Counted from the stretch's first letter, positions 11,925 through 23,613 are shown. The stretch is 64,000 bases of DNA from Enterobacter cancerogenus (GCF_019047785.1 NZ_CP077290.1:1550001-1614000), one strand, 5' to 3'. Notes: a model not told the origin generated them from the letters alone. Program-made: numbers and translations.

Positions 11925-12413
11925 ATGACAGAGATACAGCGCCTGCTCACCGCCACCATCGACGATCTCAACACCCGTGAAAAGCGCGACAATCGCCCGC
12001 GCTTTAGCATCAGCTTTATCCGCAAACATCCGGGACTGTTTGTTGCCATGTACGCCGCCTGGCTGGCCACGCTGGTTGTCATGATGACCTCCGCAACGCT
12101 TGCCGACTCGGTCTGGCTTCTGGTGGTGCTCTTTGTGGTGTTTAACGCGTTCTTCTTTTTTGACGTTAATCCGCGCTATCGCTATGAAGATATCGACGTG
12201 CTTGATTTCCGGGTCTGCTATAACGGCGAATGGTATAACACGCGCTATGTGCCGTCGGAGCTGATCGACAACATTCTTCATTCGCCGTCGGTCGATATCA
12301 GGCAAAAAGAGCAGCTGCAAAAAATGGTCTCGACCAAGGGACAGCTCTCTTTCTACGACGTGTTCACCCTTTCCCGCCCCGCTGCTGCACAATCAGCTGC
12401 TGTAAACGCCTGA
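11925..12413 (+). CDS. ylaC: YlaC, DUF1449 inner-membrane protein
   Basis: A 162-residue protein like E. coli YlaC (156): conserved N terminus MTEIQRLL, block [17 protein letters not shown], two adjacent hydrophobic helices (about 43-85), then the soluble block [20 protein letters not shown]. Function is unknown. AAGGC precedes the ATG. Its last 50 bases overlap the 3' end of the convergent MocR gene, so its Ala-rich C terminus ([11 protein letters not shown]) is constrained by two reading frames and diverges from K-12. Confidence 0.92.
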   Translation: MTEIQRLLTATIDDLNTREKRDNRPRFSISFIRKHPGLFVAMYAAWLATLVVMMTSATLADSVWLLVVLFVVFNAFFFFDVNPRYRYEDIDVLDFRVCYNGEWYNTRYVPSELIDNILHSPSVDIRQKEQLQKMVSTKGQLSFYDVFTLSRPAAAQSAAVNA

Positions 12414-13824
12414 CTGCGGGTGTGAACTGCGAGGCAGAGGTATTACCGTACCCCAGCACCAGGCCGGTTTGCCCCTGCTTCGTCTCAAGGTAGTATCCGC
12501 TCAGCGCCGCCGGTGCCAGCTGGAAGGCTCTCGCCTGCTGGGCTATTTCGCTGTCGTCGATGCCCTCAATCGCCACGGTAAGATGCATCCCCCCCTCTCC
12601 CGCCAGTACGCCATGTTCAACGTGCAGTTCAGCGCTTAGCGTCTCGCGAAGCTGTCGGTAGCGTTTGCGGTAGAGCCTGCGCATCGCCGCAAGATGCCGC
12701 GCATAATGCCCCTCCTCAATAAACAGCGCCAGCGTGCGCTGCTCGGCGCGATGACCGCCGCGCAGCAACGAGCCGATAGCGTGTCCCGTGGCCCTTGCCA
12801 GCGCAGGCGGGAGAACCATAAAACCAATCCGCAGCGACGGAAAAAGCGTTTTACTGAACGTCCCGAGATAAACCACCGGCGCGTTTTTTATCATCCCGAG
12901 CATTGCCGGAACCGGCTCACCGGCGTAACGAAACTCGCTATCGTAATCATCCTCAATGATCCACGCCTTGTGGTGCTGCGCCAGCGCAAGCAGCGCCAGG
13001 CGCCGGCGCGCGCTAAGCACGCTCCCGTAGGGAAACTGATGGGAAGGCGAGGTAAAAATCAGCGACGGGGCAGGCGCGGGCTGTGCTTCCCAGCGCATTC
13101 CCTCGTCGTCCACCGGCATACCCACCATCCTTAAGCCGGATTTGGCAAACGCGCTTTTTGCTCCGGCATAGCCGGGGTTCTCCACCCAGGCGACGTCGCC
13201 TGGCTCGCTGAGCAGTTGGGTGCAGAGGTTAACGCCCTCCAGCGCCCCCTCGGTGATGACTATCTGGCTGGCCTCGCAGTTAATCCCGCGAGAAAGGGCC
13301 AGGTGACGGGCGATGGCCTCGCGCAACGCCGGTTCACCCGCCGGGTCGCCATAGCCCAGCAGGGCGCTGCCCTCCTCCCGCAAGACGCGATCGTACAGGC
13401 GTCGCCACAAAGGCAGCGGGAAATAATTGATAGCGGGCGTGCCGGGGGTCAGTGCCATAACCGGCGTGTCGCGGGGCGTGGGTGTCGGCAGCAGGGTCAC
13501 ACGTTTTGCAAGCGTGACCGCAGGCTCGGGTAAATCCCTGGCGATAGCGCGGGGAGCCAGCTGCGCCACGCGCGTTCCCTGACGGTTACGCAGCAAATAC
13601 CCTTCGAGCGTGAGCTGCTCCAGGGCCGCATTGACGGTGTTGCGCGAAAGGTGAAGCTGCTGCGCAACGGTGCGTGAGCCCGGCAGGCGGCTATCGGCGC
13701 GCAGCCTGCCGCCCAAAATCGCCTCCCGCAGCGTCAGATACAGGGTGCGCTGCAGCGTCTCGTCTTCACGCGTGTCGAGCGCATCCCTAAACAGGGCATG
13801 AAATTCATCGCCAGGTATATTCAT
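12364..13824 (-). CDS. MocR/PdxR-type GntR regulator with aminotransferase domain
   Basis: A 486-residue PLP-binding transcription factor. The N-terminal GntR winged helix (about 15-75) includes [19 protein letters not shown]. The C-terminal class I aminotransferase-like domain (about 110-480) has [12 protein letters not shown] and the PLP lysine in [18 protein letters not shown]. The ATG at 13824 is preceded by GGGAGAG at five bases, better than upstream alternatives. It is divergent from a GNAT gene, and MocR proteins usually act on the divergent neighbour, so control of that gene is inferred. Absent from this position in E. coli; target and ligand unknown. Confidence 0.88.
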   Translation of the reverse strand: MNIPGDEFHALFRDALDTREDETLQRTLYLTLREAILGGRLRADSRLPGSRTVAQQLHLSRNTVNAALEQLTLEGYLLRNRQGTRVAQLAPRAIARDLPEPAVTLAKRVTLLPTPTPRDTPVMALTPGTPAINYFPLPLWRRLYDRVLREEGSALLGYGDPAGEPALREAIARHLALSRGINCEASQIVITEGALEGVNLCTQLLSEPGDVAWVENPGYAGAKSAFAKSGLRMVGMPVDDEGMRWEAQPAPAPSLIFTSPSHQFPYGSVLSARRRLALLALAQHHKAWIIEDDYDSEFRYAGEPVPAMLGMIKNAPVVYLGTFSKTLFPSLRIGFMVLPPALARATGHAIGSLLRGGHRAEQRTLALFIEEGHYARHLAAMRRLYRKRYRQLRETLSAELHVEHGVLAGEGGMHLTVAIEGIDDSEIAQQARAFQLAPAALSGYYLETKQGQTGLVLGYGNTSASQFTPAVRRLQQLIVQQRGGKG

Positions 13825-13834
13825 TTTTCTCTCC

Positions 13835-13846
13835 CGTGGTACCACG
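13835..13846. promoter_or_regulatory. Palindrome between MocR gene and GNAT gene
   Basis: CGTGGTACCACG, a perfect 12-bp palindrome, 10 bp upstream of the MocR ATG. A further half-site GTGGTGC lies near 13861 and an opposed GGAACCA near 13873. MocR regulators typically bind such repeats in the divergent region, so this is the probable operator. Confidence 0.55.
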
Positions 13847-13925
13847 AAAACATAACTCAGTGGTGCTTTTTAAGGAACCAAAACTTATCTACTCTGAGGG
13901 TCTACTGACGATGACGGGGAAAACA

Positions 13926-14636
13926 ATGAATACAATCAATGCGTTTGGACAACCGATGGGCGATGCACTGGAAGACTGGCAGCCACGCCCCCATCCAGAG
14001 CGAGTGGTACTGACGGGCCGCTATTGTCGGCTTGAACCTTTATGCGTCGGGCACGCACAGGCGCTGTTTTCCGCCTATCAGCTGGCGGAAGATACGCGCA
14101 GCTGGACGTGGCTGCTGCGCGAACCCGATGCCACCGCCGACGCGTTTGCCGGTTGGGTCGAAAGCGTCTGTGAGCTCTCTGATCCCATGCATTTCACGGT
14201 GATTGATAATCAGACCCAGTCTCCGGTCGGCACGCTGGCGCTGATGCGTATCGATCCCGCCAACGGGGTTGTCGAAGTGGGTCATGTGCATTTTTCACCG
14301 CTGCTCTGCCGCACGGTAATGTCCACCGAAGCGCACGCTCTGCTGATGCGTTATGTCTTTGATACGCTGGGCTATCGACGCTACGAATGGAAGTGCAACA
14401 GCCTTAACGAGCCATCCCGCAAAGCGGCGCTGCGTCTGGGCTTTCAGTATGAAGGACGCTTTCGTCAGGCGCTGGTCACGAAAGGCCATAACCGGGATAC
14501 TGACTGGTTTTCAATCATTGATAAAGAGTGGCCCGGGCTGGTGGCCGCCTTTGAGAAATGGCTTGCCACCGACAATTTCAGCGCCGATGGCAAGCAGATA
14601 AGATCCCTGGAAAAGTGGCGAGATGCGCGCCTCTAA
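13926..14636 (+). CDS. GNAT-family N-acetyltransferase (RimJ/RimL-like)
   Basis: A 236-residue Acetyltransf_3-type protein. The GNAT fold is seen from RYCRLEPL (about 28) through [20 protein letters not shown] and the acceptor-side block [29 protein letters not shown] (about 150-180), which is the RimJ/RimL signature. Substrate unknown. Two ATGs compete: 13911, and 13926 with GGGGA six bases upstream; the latter is preferred. Its stop codon overlaps that of rpmJ2 on the other strand. Pairing with a MocR regulator suggests acylation of an amine or amino-acid-like compound, as inference. Confidence 0.85.
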   Translation: MNTINAFGQPMGDALEDWQPRPHPERVVLTGRYCRLEPLCVGHAQALFSAYQLAEDTRSWTWLLREPDATADAFAGWVESVCELSDPMHFTVIDNQTQSPVGTLALMRIDPANGVVEVGHVHFSPLLCRTVMSTEAHALLMRYVFDTLGYRRYEWKCNSLNEPSRKAALRLGFQYEGRFRQALVTKGHNRDTDWFSIIDKEWPGLVAAFEKWLATDNFSADGKQIRSLEKWRDARL

Positions 14637-14773
14637 CGCCGTTTTTTGCGTCCCTGTACCGCTTTAAAGCGCGGGTTAGATTTGCAAATAACGTACAGAC
14701 GTCCCTTGCGTTTGACGATCTGACAGTCGGGATGGCGCTGTTTGGCGCTGCGCAGCGAGTTAAGTACCTGCAT
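14633..14773 (-). CDS. rpmJ2: Ribosomal protein L36 paralogue, zinc-free type (YkgO)
   Basis: A 46-residue protein, [18 protein letters not shown]..., nearly identical to E. coli YkgO. It is the C-minus version of L36, lacking the Cys4-type zinc ribbon and carrying the extra segment of this paralogue. It replaces zinc-binding L36 in the ribosome when zinc is scarce. It follows rpmE2 with a two-base gap and shares the Zur-controlled transcript. Its stop overlaps the GNAT stop by four bases. Confidence 0.95.
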   Translation of the reverse strand: MQVLNSLRSAKQRHPDCQIVKRKGRLYVICKSNPRFKAVQGRKKRR

Positions 14774-14775
14774 GG

Positions 14776-15036
14776 TTAACCTCGCTTCGCATTAAGAAAG
14801 CCGCCAAAACGCTTGCGGAAGCGTGCTGCGCTGCCGTCCGTCGAGAACGTTTTTTGCTTACCGGTATAAAATGGATGCGATTTTGAAGAGACCTCGATGG
14901 TGATATACGGATAGGTTTCACCGTCGAGTTCAATTTCGCGGTCCGTTTTGATGGTCGAACCGACCTTAAAGTATTCGTTGGCACTGGTGTCATGAAACAC
15001 AACGGTGCGATAGGCAGGATGGATATTTGGTTTCAT
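14776..15036 (-). CDS. rpmE2: Ribosomal protein L31 type B, zinc-free type (YkgM)
   Basis: An 86-residue L31B protein ([19 protein letters not shown]...). It lacks the CxxC zinc motif of L31A and displaces it under zinc starvation, freeing zinc. The family start at 15036 is preceded by GAGT in the leader; the longer frame to 15111 is unsupported. A perfect Zur-type box 17 bp upstream of the ATG implies zinc repression. In E. coli this pair lies elsewhere (about 6.7 min), so the location differs. Confidence 0.95.
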   Translation of the reverse strand: MKPNIHPAYRTVVFHDTSANEYFKVGSTIKTDREIELDGETYPYITIEVSSKSHPFYTGKQKTFSTDGSAARFRKRFGGFLNAKRG

Positions 15037-15053
15037 CGTGGACTCTTCATGTA

Positions 15054-15070
15054 TTGTTATAACATAACAA
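15054..15070. promoter_or_regulatory. Zur box for rpmE2-rpmJ2
   Basis: TTGTTATAACATAACAA, with perfect seven-base arms TTGTTAT / ATAACAA separated by three bases. It fits the gamma-proteobacterial Zur consensus TGTTATAnTATAACA in arm sequence and spacing. It lies immediately upstream of rpmE2 on the minus strand. Confidence 0.85.
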
Positions 15071-15267
15071 AATGATATCCGAGCGCTGGCGCAAAAACAA
15101 CCCTCAATCACGCATCACGTTGACAGCGATCTGTCCTGCATCCCCTTTTCTGAGCTAAAATCAATCGCTTTGACGCGCTATACGGTATTATTTGACGATA
15201 ACGTCTTTCTCTTCTGAAGGGCTTACTCAGCGCCCCGGAGCGGGCATATGAGGAAGGATACAACCGC

Positions 15268-16836
15268 ATGAGAACCCGACATCTGGTCAGTCTGGTAACA
15301 GGTATACTGATTTTTTCGGTGCTGGTCCCCATTTGCCTCAGCATCTGGCTGGCGCACCGACAGGCGGAAGAGAAATTTGTGGACGCGCTCGACGGTTATG
15401 CATCGCGCGTGCTGCTGCGCACGGATAAAGTGGTTGAGCAGGCGAAAGACGCGCTTTCACAGCTTCAGACCCTGCCCTATCCCCCGTGCAGCCGTCTGCA
15501 TCTGCGTGAAATGCGGCGGGTTGCCTTCTCCTTACGTTATATCCAGGAAGTGATTTACGCTGAGAACCTGAAGCCACGCTGCTCCTCTCTGGAACAGACC
15601 AGCGCCGCCGCCCCCTTTCCACCGCCAATACGCACCACGCATGATGGCTATGACGCCTGGCTGACCACGCAAAACGATCTGGGCTTTAATCACTACATGG
15701 CGGTGATGGGAAAGGGAAATTATCTGGTGATGATCGATCCTGAATCGCTGGTCGATGTGATCCCCTTTGGTGCCGTGCGTATGGATGCGGCTCTGATTGG
15801 TCACGATAATCACATTGTCTTTGCCAGCAGCGACACGCTCGAGCCGCAGATTCGTCATCAGCTGGAAACGCTGAGGCCTGCACGTTTGCAGTTCAACGGT
15901 TCGATGTACGTTGCGAAATCGGTTCCCGACCTGGGCGTTACGGTGGTGACGTGGGCGGCGTTAAAACCGCTGGAAGCGTCCTGGCACCGGCAGCTTCTTG
16001 TCTGGCTTCCCTTCGGGATACTGGTCAGCCTGCTCGCGGCGCTGTTTGTCCTGCGGATCCTGCGCCGTCTTCAGTCTCCGAAGAACCGTCTGCAGGATGC
16101 CCTTAACAGCCGCGATTTTGTGGTTCACTACCAGCCTATTGTGGACCTGGACAGCGGTAAAGTCGTCGGTGCCGAAGCGCTGAGCCGCTGGCCCCAGCCT
16201 GACGGCAGCAGCCTGTCACCGGATATCTTTGTGCCGCTGGCCGAGCAGACGGGCCTTATTTCACAGCTGACCCAACTGGTTATCGAAAAGGTGTTCGAGG
16301 ACATGGGCCACTGGCTTCATCTGCATCCTGACCAGCATATTTCGATTAACCTTGCGCCTGCGGATTTGACCTCAGGCAAGATCCCCCCGCTGCTGCACAG
16401 CCTGCTGAACAAATGGGAGGTTCATCCCCGGCAGATAGCCCTGGAGCTGACCGAACGCGGCTTTGCCGATCCCACCGTCAGCGCCCCGGCCATCGCCGCA
16501 TTCCGCCGTTCAGGGCATGCTATCTATATCGATGATTTTGGTACCGGCTACTCCAGCCTGAGTTATTTGCAGGATCTGGACGTCGATACGCTCAAGATCG
16601 ACAAATCCTTTGTCGATGCGCTGGAGTACAAAAACGTCACGCCGCACATCATCGAAATGGCAAAATCGCTGAAGCTGGCGATGGTTGCGGAAGGGATTGA
16701 AACAGAAGGCCAGCTTGCGTGGCTGCATCGTCACGGCGTGCAGTATGGACAAGGCTGGTACTACAGCAAGGCGCTGCCAAAGATGGAGTTTATTCTGTGG
16801 GCCGAACGCAATCTCGACCCGCCTCAGCCTGAGTAA
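15268..16836 (+). CDS. pdeB: PdeB, membrane-bound cyclic-di-GMP phosphodiesterase
   Basis: A 522-residue protein: first membrane helix (about 8-30), a periplasmic CSS-motif sensor domain (about 30-235, with its CSS near CRLHLREM and CSSLEQ), second helix (about 240-262), then a cytosolic EAL domain. The catalytic EAL is present as VGAEALSRW, as are ISINLAP, IYIDDFGTGYSS and VAEGIET, so the enzyme should be active, hydrolysing c-di-GMP to pGpG. CSS-type PDEs respond to periplasmic disulfide state. It matches E. coli PdeB (YlaB) in length and position. AGGAAGG precedes the ATG. Convergent with lacZ. Confidence 0.94.
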   Translation: MRTRHLVSLVTGILIFSVLVPICLSIWLAHRQAEEKFVDALDGYASRVLLRTDKVVEQAKDALSQLQTLPYPPCSRLHLREMRRVAFSLRYIQEVIYAENLKPRCSSLEQTSAAAPFPPPIRTTHDGYDAWLTTQNDLGFNHYMAVMGKGNYLVMIDPESLVDVIPFGAVRMDAALIGHDNHIVFASSDTLEPQIRHQLETLRPARLQFNGSMYVAKSVPDLGVTVVTWAALKPLEASWHRQLLVWLPFGILVSLLAALFVLRILRRLQSPKNRLQDALNSRDFVVHYQPIVDLDSGKVVGAEALSRWPQPDGSSLSPDIFVPLAEQTGLISQLTQLVIEKVFEDMGHWLHLHPDQHISINLAPADLTSGKIPPLLHSLLNKWEVHPRQIALELTERGFADPTVSAPAIAAFRRSGHAIYIDDFGTGYSSLSYLQDLDVDTLKIDKSFVDALEYKNVTPHIIEMAKSLKLAMVAEGIETEGQLAWLHRHGVQYGQGWYYSKALPKMEFILWAERNLDPPQPE

Positions 16837-16838
16837 GT

Positions 16839-16859
16839 GCGGCCACGCTGGGTGGCCGC
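16839..16859. terminator. Hairpin between convergent pdeB and lacZ
   Basis: Stem GCGGCCAC / GTGGCCGC with a five-base loop, three bases after the pdeB stop. There is no T-tract on either side, so it is an imperfect bidirectional terminator or a transcript-end stabiliser. Confidence 0.6.
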
Positions 16860-16869
16860 GTCGTGCAGG

Positions 16870-19989
<3,120 letters not shown>

Positions 19990-19997
19990 TTTTAGTC

Positions 19998-20026
19998 AAC
20001 ATGCCCTGGCAACATGCGGGGGTAAA
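19998..20026 (-). promoter_or_regulatory. lacZ promoter (-10/-35)
   Basis: On the minus strand -35 TTTACC (20021-20026), 17-base spacer, -10 CATGTT (19998-20003). It aligns with the K-12 lac promoter (TTTACA, TATGTT) and with O1 at the same relative place. The weak -10 implies dependence on an activator. Confidence 0.7.
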
Positions 20027-20043
20027 GCACCTGACGGCAAGGA

Positions 20044-20059
20044 AGCGGGCCAGATCACA
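20044..20059 (-). promoter_or_regulatory. Probable CRP site of lacZ
   Basis: TGTGATCTGGCCCGCT on the minus strand. It has a perfect left half TGTGA and a poor right half. Its centre is about 60.5 bp upstream of the start inferred from the -10, which matches the -61.5 position of CRP at the K-12 lac promoter. Confidence 0.5.
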
Positions 20060-20065
20060 AAAGAT

Positions 20066-21136
20066 CTACCCGCGCGCGATTTTCTCGGCCAGCACGGCCA
20101 GGCTTCTTAGCTGCCGGGCCAGATCTTCACGTTCGGCCTGCAAAGGCGCGCGCGGGGCGCTGGACTGTCGGGTAATCAGGGTGACGGGAAGCTGCTTCTG
20201 CCAGCGCGTTTCGCCCCGCGTCGGGGCCAGCAGCCACTCCACGCTTTGCTCGCCCGCCTCGCGGAAGGCCTGACGTATGGTGGTGAGCGGGGGCGTGAAC
20301 CAGGCGCTGTCGGCCGTGTCATCAAACCCCACGATCGCGATCTGTCCGGGGACGGCAACCCCCTTTTCTGCACAGGCGCGTATCACGCCCAGCGCCATCT
20401 GATCGTTTGCCACAAGGATGGCCTCGGGCAATTCCGCGCCCGATAACAGCTGATGGCCTTTTTCGTATCCCGAAGCAGCACTCCAGTCGCCGCAGGCTTC
20501 GCCAGCAGGCTGAAGACCCGCCTGCGCCAGCACGTCGCGCCAGCCCGCGAGACGCGCCTTCGCCGAGACGGCATCGTTGGGCCCGCTGAGCAGCGCAATC
20601 CGCCGGTGTCCGAGGGCAAGAAGATGCTCAGCCCCGAGTCGCGCGCCCTGCCCGGCATCAAAGACCAGACTGTTAACCTCTGCAGAAGGGGCAACATCAA
20701 GGAACAGAATCGGCACAGGCGAGGCCATCGACTGCAACAATTCCGCGTACGGATCGTCGAGCGGAACGTTGACCAGCAGCGCATCCACGCGCTGCGCCAG
20801 TAACTCCTGCAGGGCGGCCTGACACTGCTCAGGGCGTTCAACCATCGAAATCAGTACGCTCGCCCCCTGCTCGCCCGCGCGGGATTTTACCGCCGAGGCA
20901 ATTTGTGACGGGGCGTGGAGGGCAAGGTCGGTGGTTATCAGCCCCAGCGTGCGGGTGCGCTTTCCGGCCAGCTGCTGCGCCCCGCGGTTCGGGACGTAAT
21001 GCAGCTCCGCCATGGCCCGCAGGACCTTTTCCCGCGTCCGGGCAGAGACATGCTCTGCCTCGTTAATGACGCGGGACACCGTCTGATAAGAAACCCCCGC
21101 AAGGCGGGCTACGTCATAAAGGGTGATCGCTTTCAT
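20066..21136 (-). CDS. lacI: LacI, lactose operon repressor
   Basis: A 356-residue LacI ortholog, not merely a family member: it shares MK..TLYDVA, the recognition helix SYQTVSRV (Tyr, Gln and Arg as in K-12), the hinge YVPNR.AQQLAGK, LALHAPSQI, VSMVER and VANDQMALG. The C-terminal leucine zipper for tetramers is suggested by LARQLRSLAVLAEKIARG. The ATG at 21136 gives the family N terminus; an ATG four codons earlier lacks a ribosome site. It lies 103 bp upstream of lacZ. A lac-type operator also lies upstream of lacI, suggesting autoregulation. Confidence 0.93.
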   Translation of the reverse strand: MKAITLYDVARLAGVSYQTVSRVINEAEHVSARTREKVLRAMAELHYVPNRGAQQLAGKRTRTLGLITTDLALHAPSQIASAVKSRAGEQGASVLISMVERPEQCQAALQELLAQRVDALLVNVPLDDPYAELLQSMASPVPILFLDVAPSAEVNSLVFDAGQGARLGAEHLLALGHRRIALLSGPNDAVSAKARLAGWRDVLAQAGLQPAGEACGDWSAASGYEKGHQLLSGAELPEAILVANDQMALGVIRACAEKGVAVPGQIAIVGFDDTADSAWFTPPLTTIRQAFREAGEQSVEWLLAPTRGETRWQKQLPVTLITRQSSAPRAPLQAEREDLARQLRSLAVLAEKIARG

Positions 21137-21195
21137 GCACTCTGACATCGTTAAAAAAGATGCCGCTATTCTGGCACATCGGCCTTATGAATACC

Positions 21196-21210
21196 TGTGA
21201 GCGCTTCGCA
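21196..21210. promoter_or_regulatory. Second lac operator, upstream of lacI
   Basis: TGTGAGCGCTTCGCA, identical over 15 bases to the core of the operator at lacZ (there on the opposite strand). It is in the gap between the yczE stop and the lacI start, about 60 bp before lacI. The two operators flank lacI at about 1.22 kb. Confidence 0.8.
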
Positions 21211-21213
21211 TTA

Positions 21214-21816
21214 TTACACCACCCGCGCGGGCTTACCTACTCGCGGCTTCTGGCGAAACCACGGCATACAGAGCTGAATGAGCGGGCCAATGGATAATGC
21301 GTACAGCACCGTGCCGACACCAAAGGTTCCGCCCAGCGCGATGCCAATCACCAGCACCGAGACTTCAATCACCGTGCGCACCACCCGGATTGACCAGCCA
21401 AACCGCGCATGCATACCGGTCATCAGCCCGTCACGCGGGCCTGCGCCAAAGCCCGCGCCGATATACATCCCGGTTGCAAGGGCATTCACCACGATGCCAG
21501 CCACCAGCAGGGCGATACGGATCGGCAGCGACGTCAGTTCCGGGATCAGCGCCATTGAAGCATCCGCCGCCAGGCCAATACAGATCACGTTGCTGATCGT
21601 CCCAAGCCCGGGCAGCTGCCGAAGCGGGATCCACAGCAGCAGGACCGCCGCCCCGGTCAGGATGATCACCGTACCGATGGTCATTCCCAGCTGAAGCGCG
21701 ACCCCGAGGTGAAACACATCCCACGGATCGACACCCAGATCCGAACGGATAAACATCGCGGTCGACAGGCCATACAGCCCCAGCCCGATATAAAGTTGAA
21801 CCAGACGACGTACCAT
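21214..21816 (-). CDS. yczE: YczE/YyaS/YitT-family membrane protein
   Basis: A 200-residue integral membrane protein with five to six hydrophobic segments. It contains the family motifs STAMFIRSDLGVDPWDVFH (about 18-37) and GAGFGAGPRDGLMTG (about 122-136). Transport function is suspected but unproven. It is divergent from a MocR regulator, the classic YczR-YczE pairing, so regulation by that protein is the natural reading. ATG at 21816 has AGAGAG upstream. Not present here in E. coli K-12. Confidence 0.83.
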   Translation of the reverse strand: MVRRLVQLYIGLGLYGLSTAMFIRSDLGVDPWDVFHLGVALQLGMTIGTVIILTGAAVLLLWIPLRQLPGLGTISNVICIGLAADASMALIPELTSLPIRIALLVAGIVVNALATGMYIGAGFGAGPRDGLMTGMHARFGWSIRVVRTVIEVSVLVIGIALGGTFGVGTVLYALSIGPLIQLCMPWFRQKPRVGKPARVV

Positions 21817-21876
21817 TATTTGCTCTCTACAAAGAATCAGGCGTTCATCATGGCGGAAAATGGCACTATGATTAAT

Positions 21877-21898
21877 GTCCAGTTTTCAAATAGTGGAC
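21877..21898. promoter_or_regulatory. Inverted repeat in the yczE/MocR divergent region
   Basis: GTCCA and TGGAC separated by 12 bases, just upstream of the chosen MocR start. This is a candidate binding site for the divergent MocR (YczR-like) regulator. If the MocR start is instead at 21850 it would fall within coding sequence. Confidence 0.45.
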
Positions 21899-21903
21899 TG
21901 CAT

Positions 21904-23325
21904 ATGTCATCACGCCGCTTCGGCAGCCAGTCTTTAGTGCGCCTGTTAGGCCACTGGCAGCAACCCTCCTCACGCACCCCGCTCTGGCGACAGTTGGCTG
22001 ATGCGTTACGTCTGCTCATTCTTGACGGCAGGCTGGCGCTCAATACGCGCCTGCCGGGGGAGCGCGAACTGGCGACCTCGCTTAACGTCAGCCGGACAAC
22101 CATCAGCAGCGCGCTGGCGCATCTGCGGGAAGAAGGCTACCTGGAAAGCCGCCACGGCAGCGGCTCGCGCGCGATCCTGCCGGACACCCGCGCCGTTCCG
22201 ACGCTTTCCACCGCAAGCGTCGCGCTTGATCTGTCAACGGCCGCCCTCAGCGCCGGGCCTGAACTTCACCAGGCCTACACCCATGCGCTGACGGCCATCG
22301 CCCAGCACCTGACCTTAACCGGATACGATCAGCTGGGGTTACCTGCCCTGCGCGAAGCTATCGCGGCACGTTACACCGCGCGGGGGCTACCCACCCGTGC
22401 GGATGAGGTGATGGTGGTCAACGGTGCGGTTAGCGGCTTTGCCCTGGTATTGCGCATGATGACCGGCCCCGGCGACCGCGTGGTGGTGGATCATCCGACG
22501 TACCCGCTGGCGATAGCCGCCATTCAGGGCGCGCTGTGCAGGCCGGTCGGCGTCTCGCTGCCTGAAACCGGCTGGGACACCGACGGTTTTGCCGCCACGC
22601 TTGCGCAAACCGCGCCGCGTCTGGCGTACCTGATGCCGGACTTCCATAACCCGACCGGACGCTGCATGGATAACGTAACGCGCCAGGCGATAGCCGATAT
22701 TGCCGCCAAAACCCGCACTCCGCTGGTGGTGGACGAAACCATGGTCGATCTGTGGTTCGATGCCCCGCCGCCACCGCCGCTGGCCGCGTTCAACCCCGAG
22801 GCCACGGTCATTACGCTCGGTTCGGCAGGAAAAAGTTTCTGGGGAGGATTGCGGCTCGGGTGGATCCGCGCGTCGTCGCGAACGATTGCCACCCTCGTTC
22901 AGACTCGCGACACGCTGGATTTGGGCTCTCCCCTGCTGGAACAGCTGGCCACGGTGTGGCTTATCGAAAACAGTGAGACTTTTCTGCCCGCACGCCGGGC
23001 CATGCTGGCGAAACGCCGCGACCGCTGCGGCGAGCTGTTGCGCGAGCATTTTCCGCAGTGGACCTTCAATGAAGCGGAGGGCGGGCTTTCCTACTGGGTT
23101 GAGTTGCCCGGCATGCTGGCAACACAGCTTGCCGCCCGGGCGGAGGCGCTGGGCATTAATCTGGGAACAGGTACGCGATTCGGGCTTTCAGGGGCCTTCG
23201 ACCGCTATCTCCGTATGCCCTTTTCACTCGATTCGGCGGAGCTTGAGCAGGCGCTGCTGAGAATTAAGCCGCTGTGGCTGGCGCTAAACGGCACCACGCC
23301 GCCCGTGAAGCAAAGCCCGGTATAA
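21904..23325 (+). CDS. MocR-type PLP-dependent regulator (YczR-like)
   Basis: A 473-residue GntR/aminotransferase fusion. The winged helix (about 25-90) includes LPGERELATSLNVSRTTIS. The aminotransferase domain (about 110-460) has MPDFHNPTGR, VVDETMVDLWFD and the PLP lysine in GSAGKSFWGGLRLGWIRA. The start at 21904 (MSSRRFG) fits the family best but has no clear ribosome site; 21850 and 21868 are alternatives. It probably controls the divergent yczE. It is only distantly like the MocR protein at 12.4 kb, so the two are not a recent duplication. A strong hairpin follows. Confidence 0.85.
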   Translation: MSSRRFGSQSLVRLLGHWQQPSSRTPLWRQLADALRLLILDGRLALNTRLPGERELATSLNVSRTTISSALAHLREEGYLESRHGSGSRAILPDTRAVPTLSTASVALDLSTAALSAGPELHQAYTHALTAIAQHLTLTGYDQLGLPALREAIAARYTARGLPTRADEVMVVNGAVSGFALVLRMMTGPGDRVVVDHPTYPLAIAAIQGALCRPVGVSLPETGWDTDGFAATLAQTAPRLAYLMPDFHNPTGRCMDNVTRQAIADIAAKTRTPLVVDETMVDLWFDAPPPPPLAAFNPEATVITLGSAGKSFWGGLRLGWIRASSRTIATLVQTRDTLDLGSPLLEQLATVWLIENSETFLPARRAMLAKRRDRCGELLREHFPQWTFNEAEGGLSYWVELPGMLATQLAARAEALGINLGTGTRFGLSGAFDRYLRMPFSLDSAELEQALLRIKPLWLALNGTTPPVKQSPV

Positions 23326-23348
23326 TTGGTTAAGCGAAGCGGATAATA

Positions 23349-23384
23349 AAAACTGCTGACTGTCATGCAACAGTCAGCAGTTTT
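23349..23384. terminator. Bidirectional terminator after the YczR-like gene
   Basis: A perfect 14-bp stem AAAACTGCTGACTG / CAGTCAGCAGTTTT around an eight-base loop. It serves both the MocR gene (plus) and the small bicistron (minus), which end on either side. Confidence 0.9.
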
Positions 23385-23397
23385 CACAGGTCAGGAT

Positions 23398-23613
23398 TTA
23401 GTGCTGAGGAGGAATAGGGAAACCTTTCAGTGAAATAACGAAACTTTCACCTTCTTTCTTTATTTTTGCGCCGGTGTCGCACCAGTCAGACGCAATACGA
23501 AAGAACTCATCACTTTCCACATTCCAGCCAAGACGAACATGTTTTACATAGCCTGAACGCAACAGATCGCAGGCCTCTTTGTAGTCACTGGCAGTCGAGG
23601 GTTGTTGTTTCAT
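23398..23613 (-). CDS. Unrecognised 71-residue small protein, second in a two-gene unit
   Basis: I do not recognise this protein. It overlaps the upstream ribbon-helix-helix gene by four bases (ATGA), indicating translational coupling. The second half (SDEFFRIASDWCDTGAKI, then GESFVISLKGF) recalls the tail of the TusA/SirA fold, which has D..xFC..tGh followed by a strand, but the TusA CPxP active site is missing. No signal peptide or membrane segment is seen. Gene order, size and coupling suggest a toxin or accessory partner of the upstream protein; this is inference only. Confidence 0.72.
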   Translation of the reverse strand: MKQQPSTASDYKEACDLLRSGYVKHVRLGWNVESDEFFRIASDWCDTGAKIKKEGESFVISLKGFPIPPQH

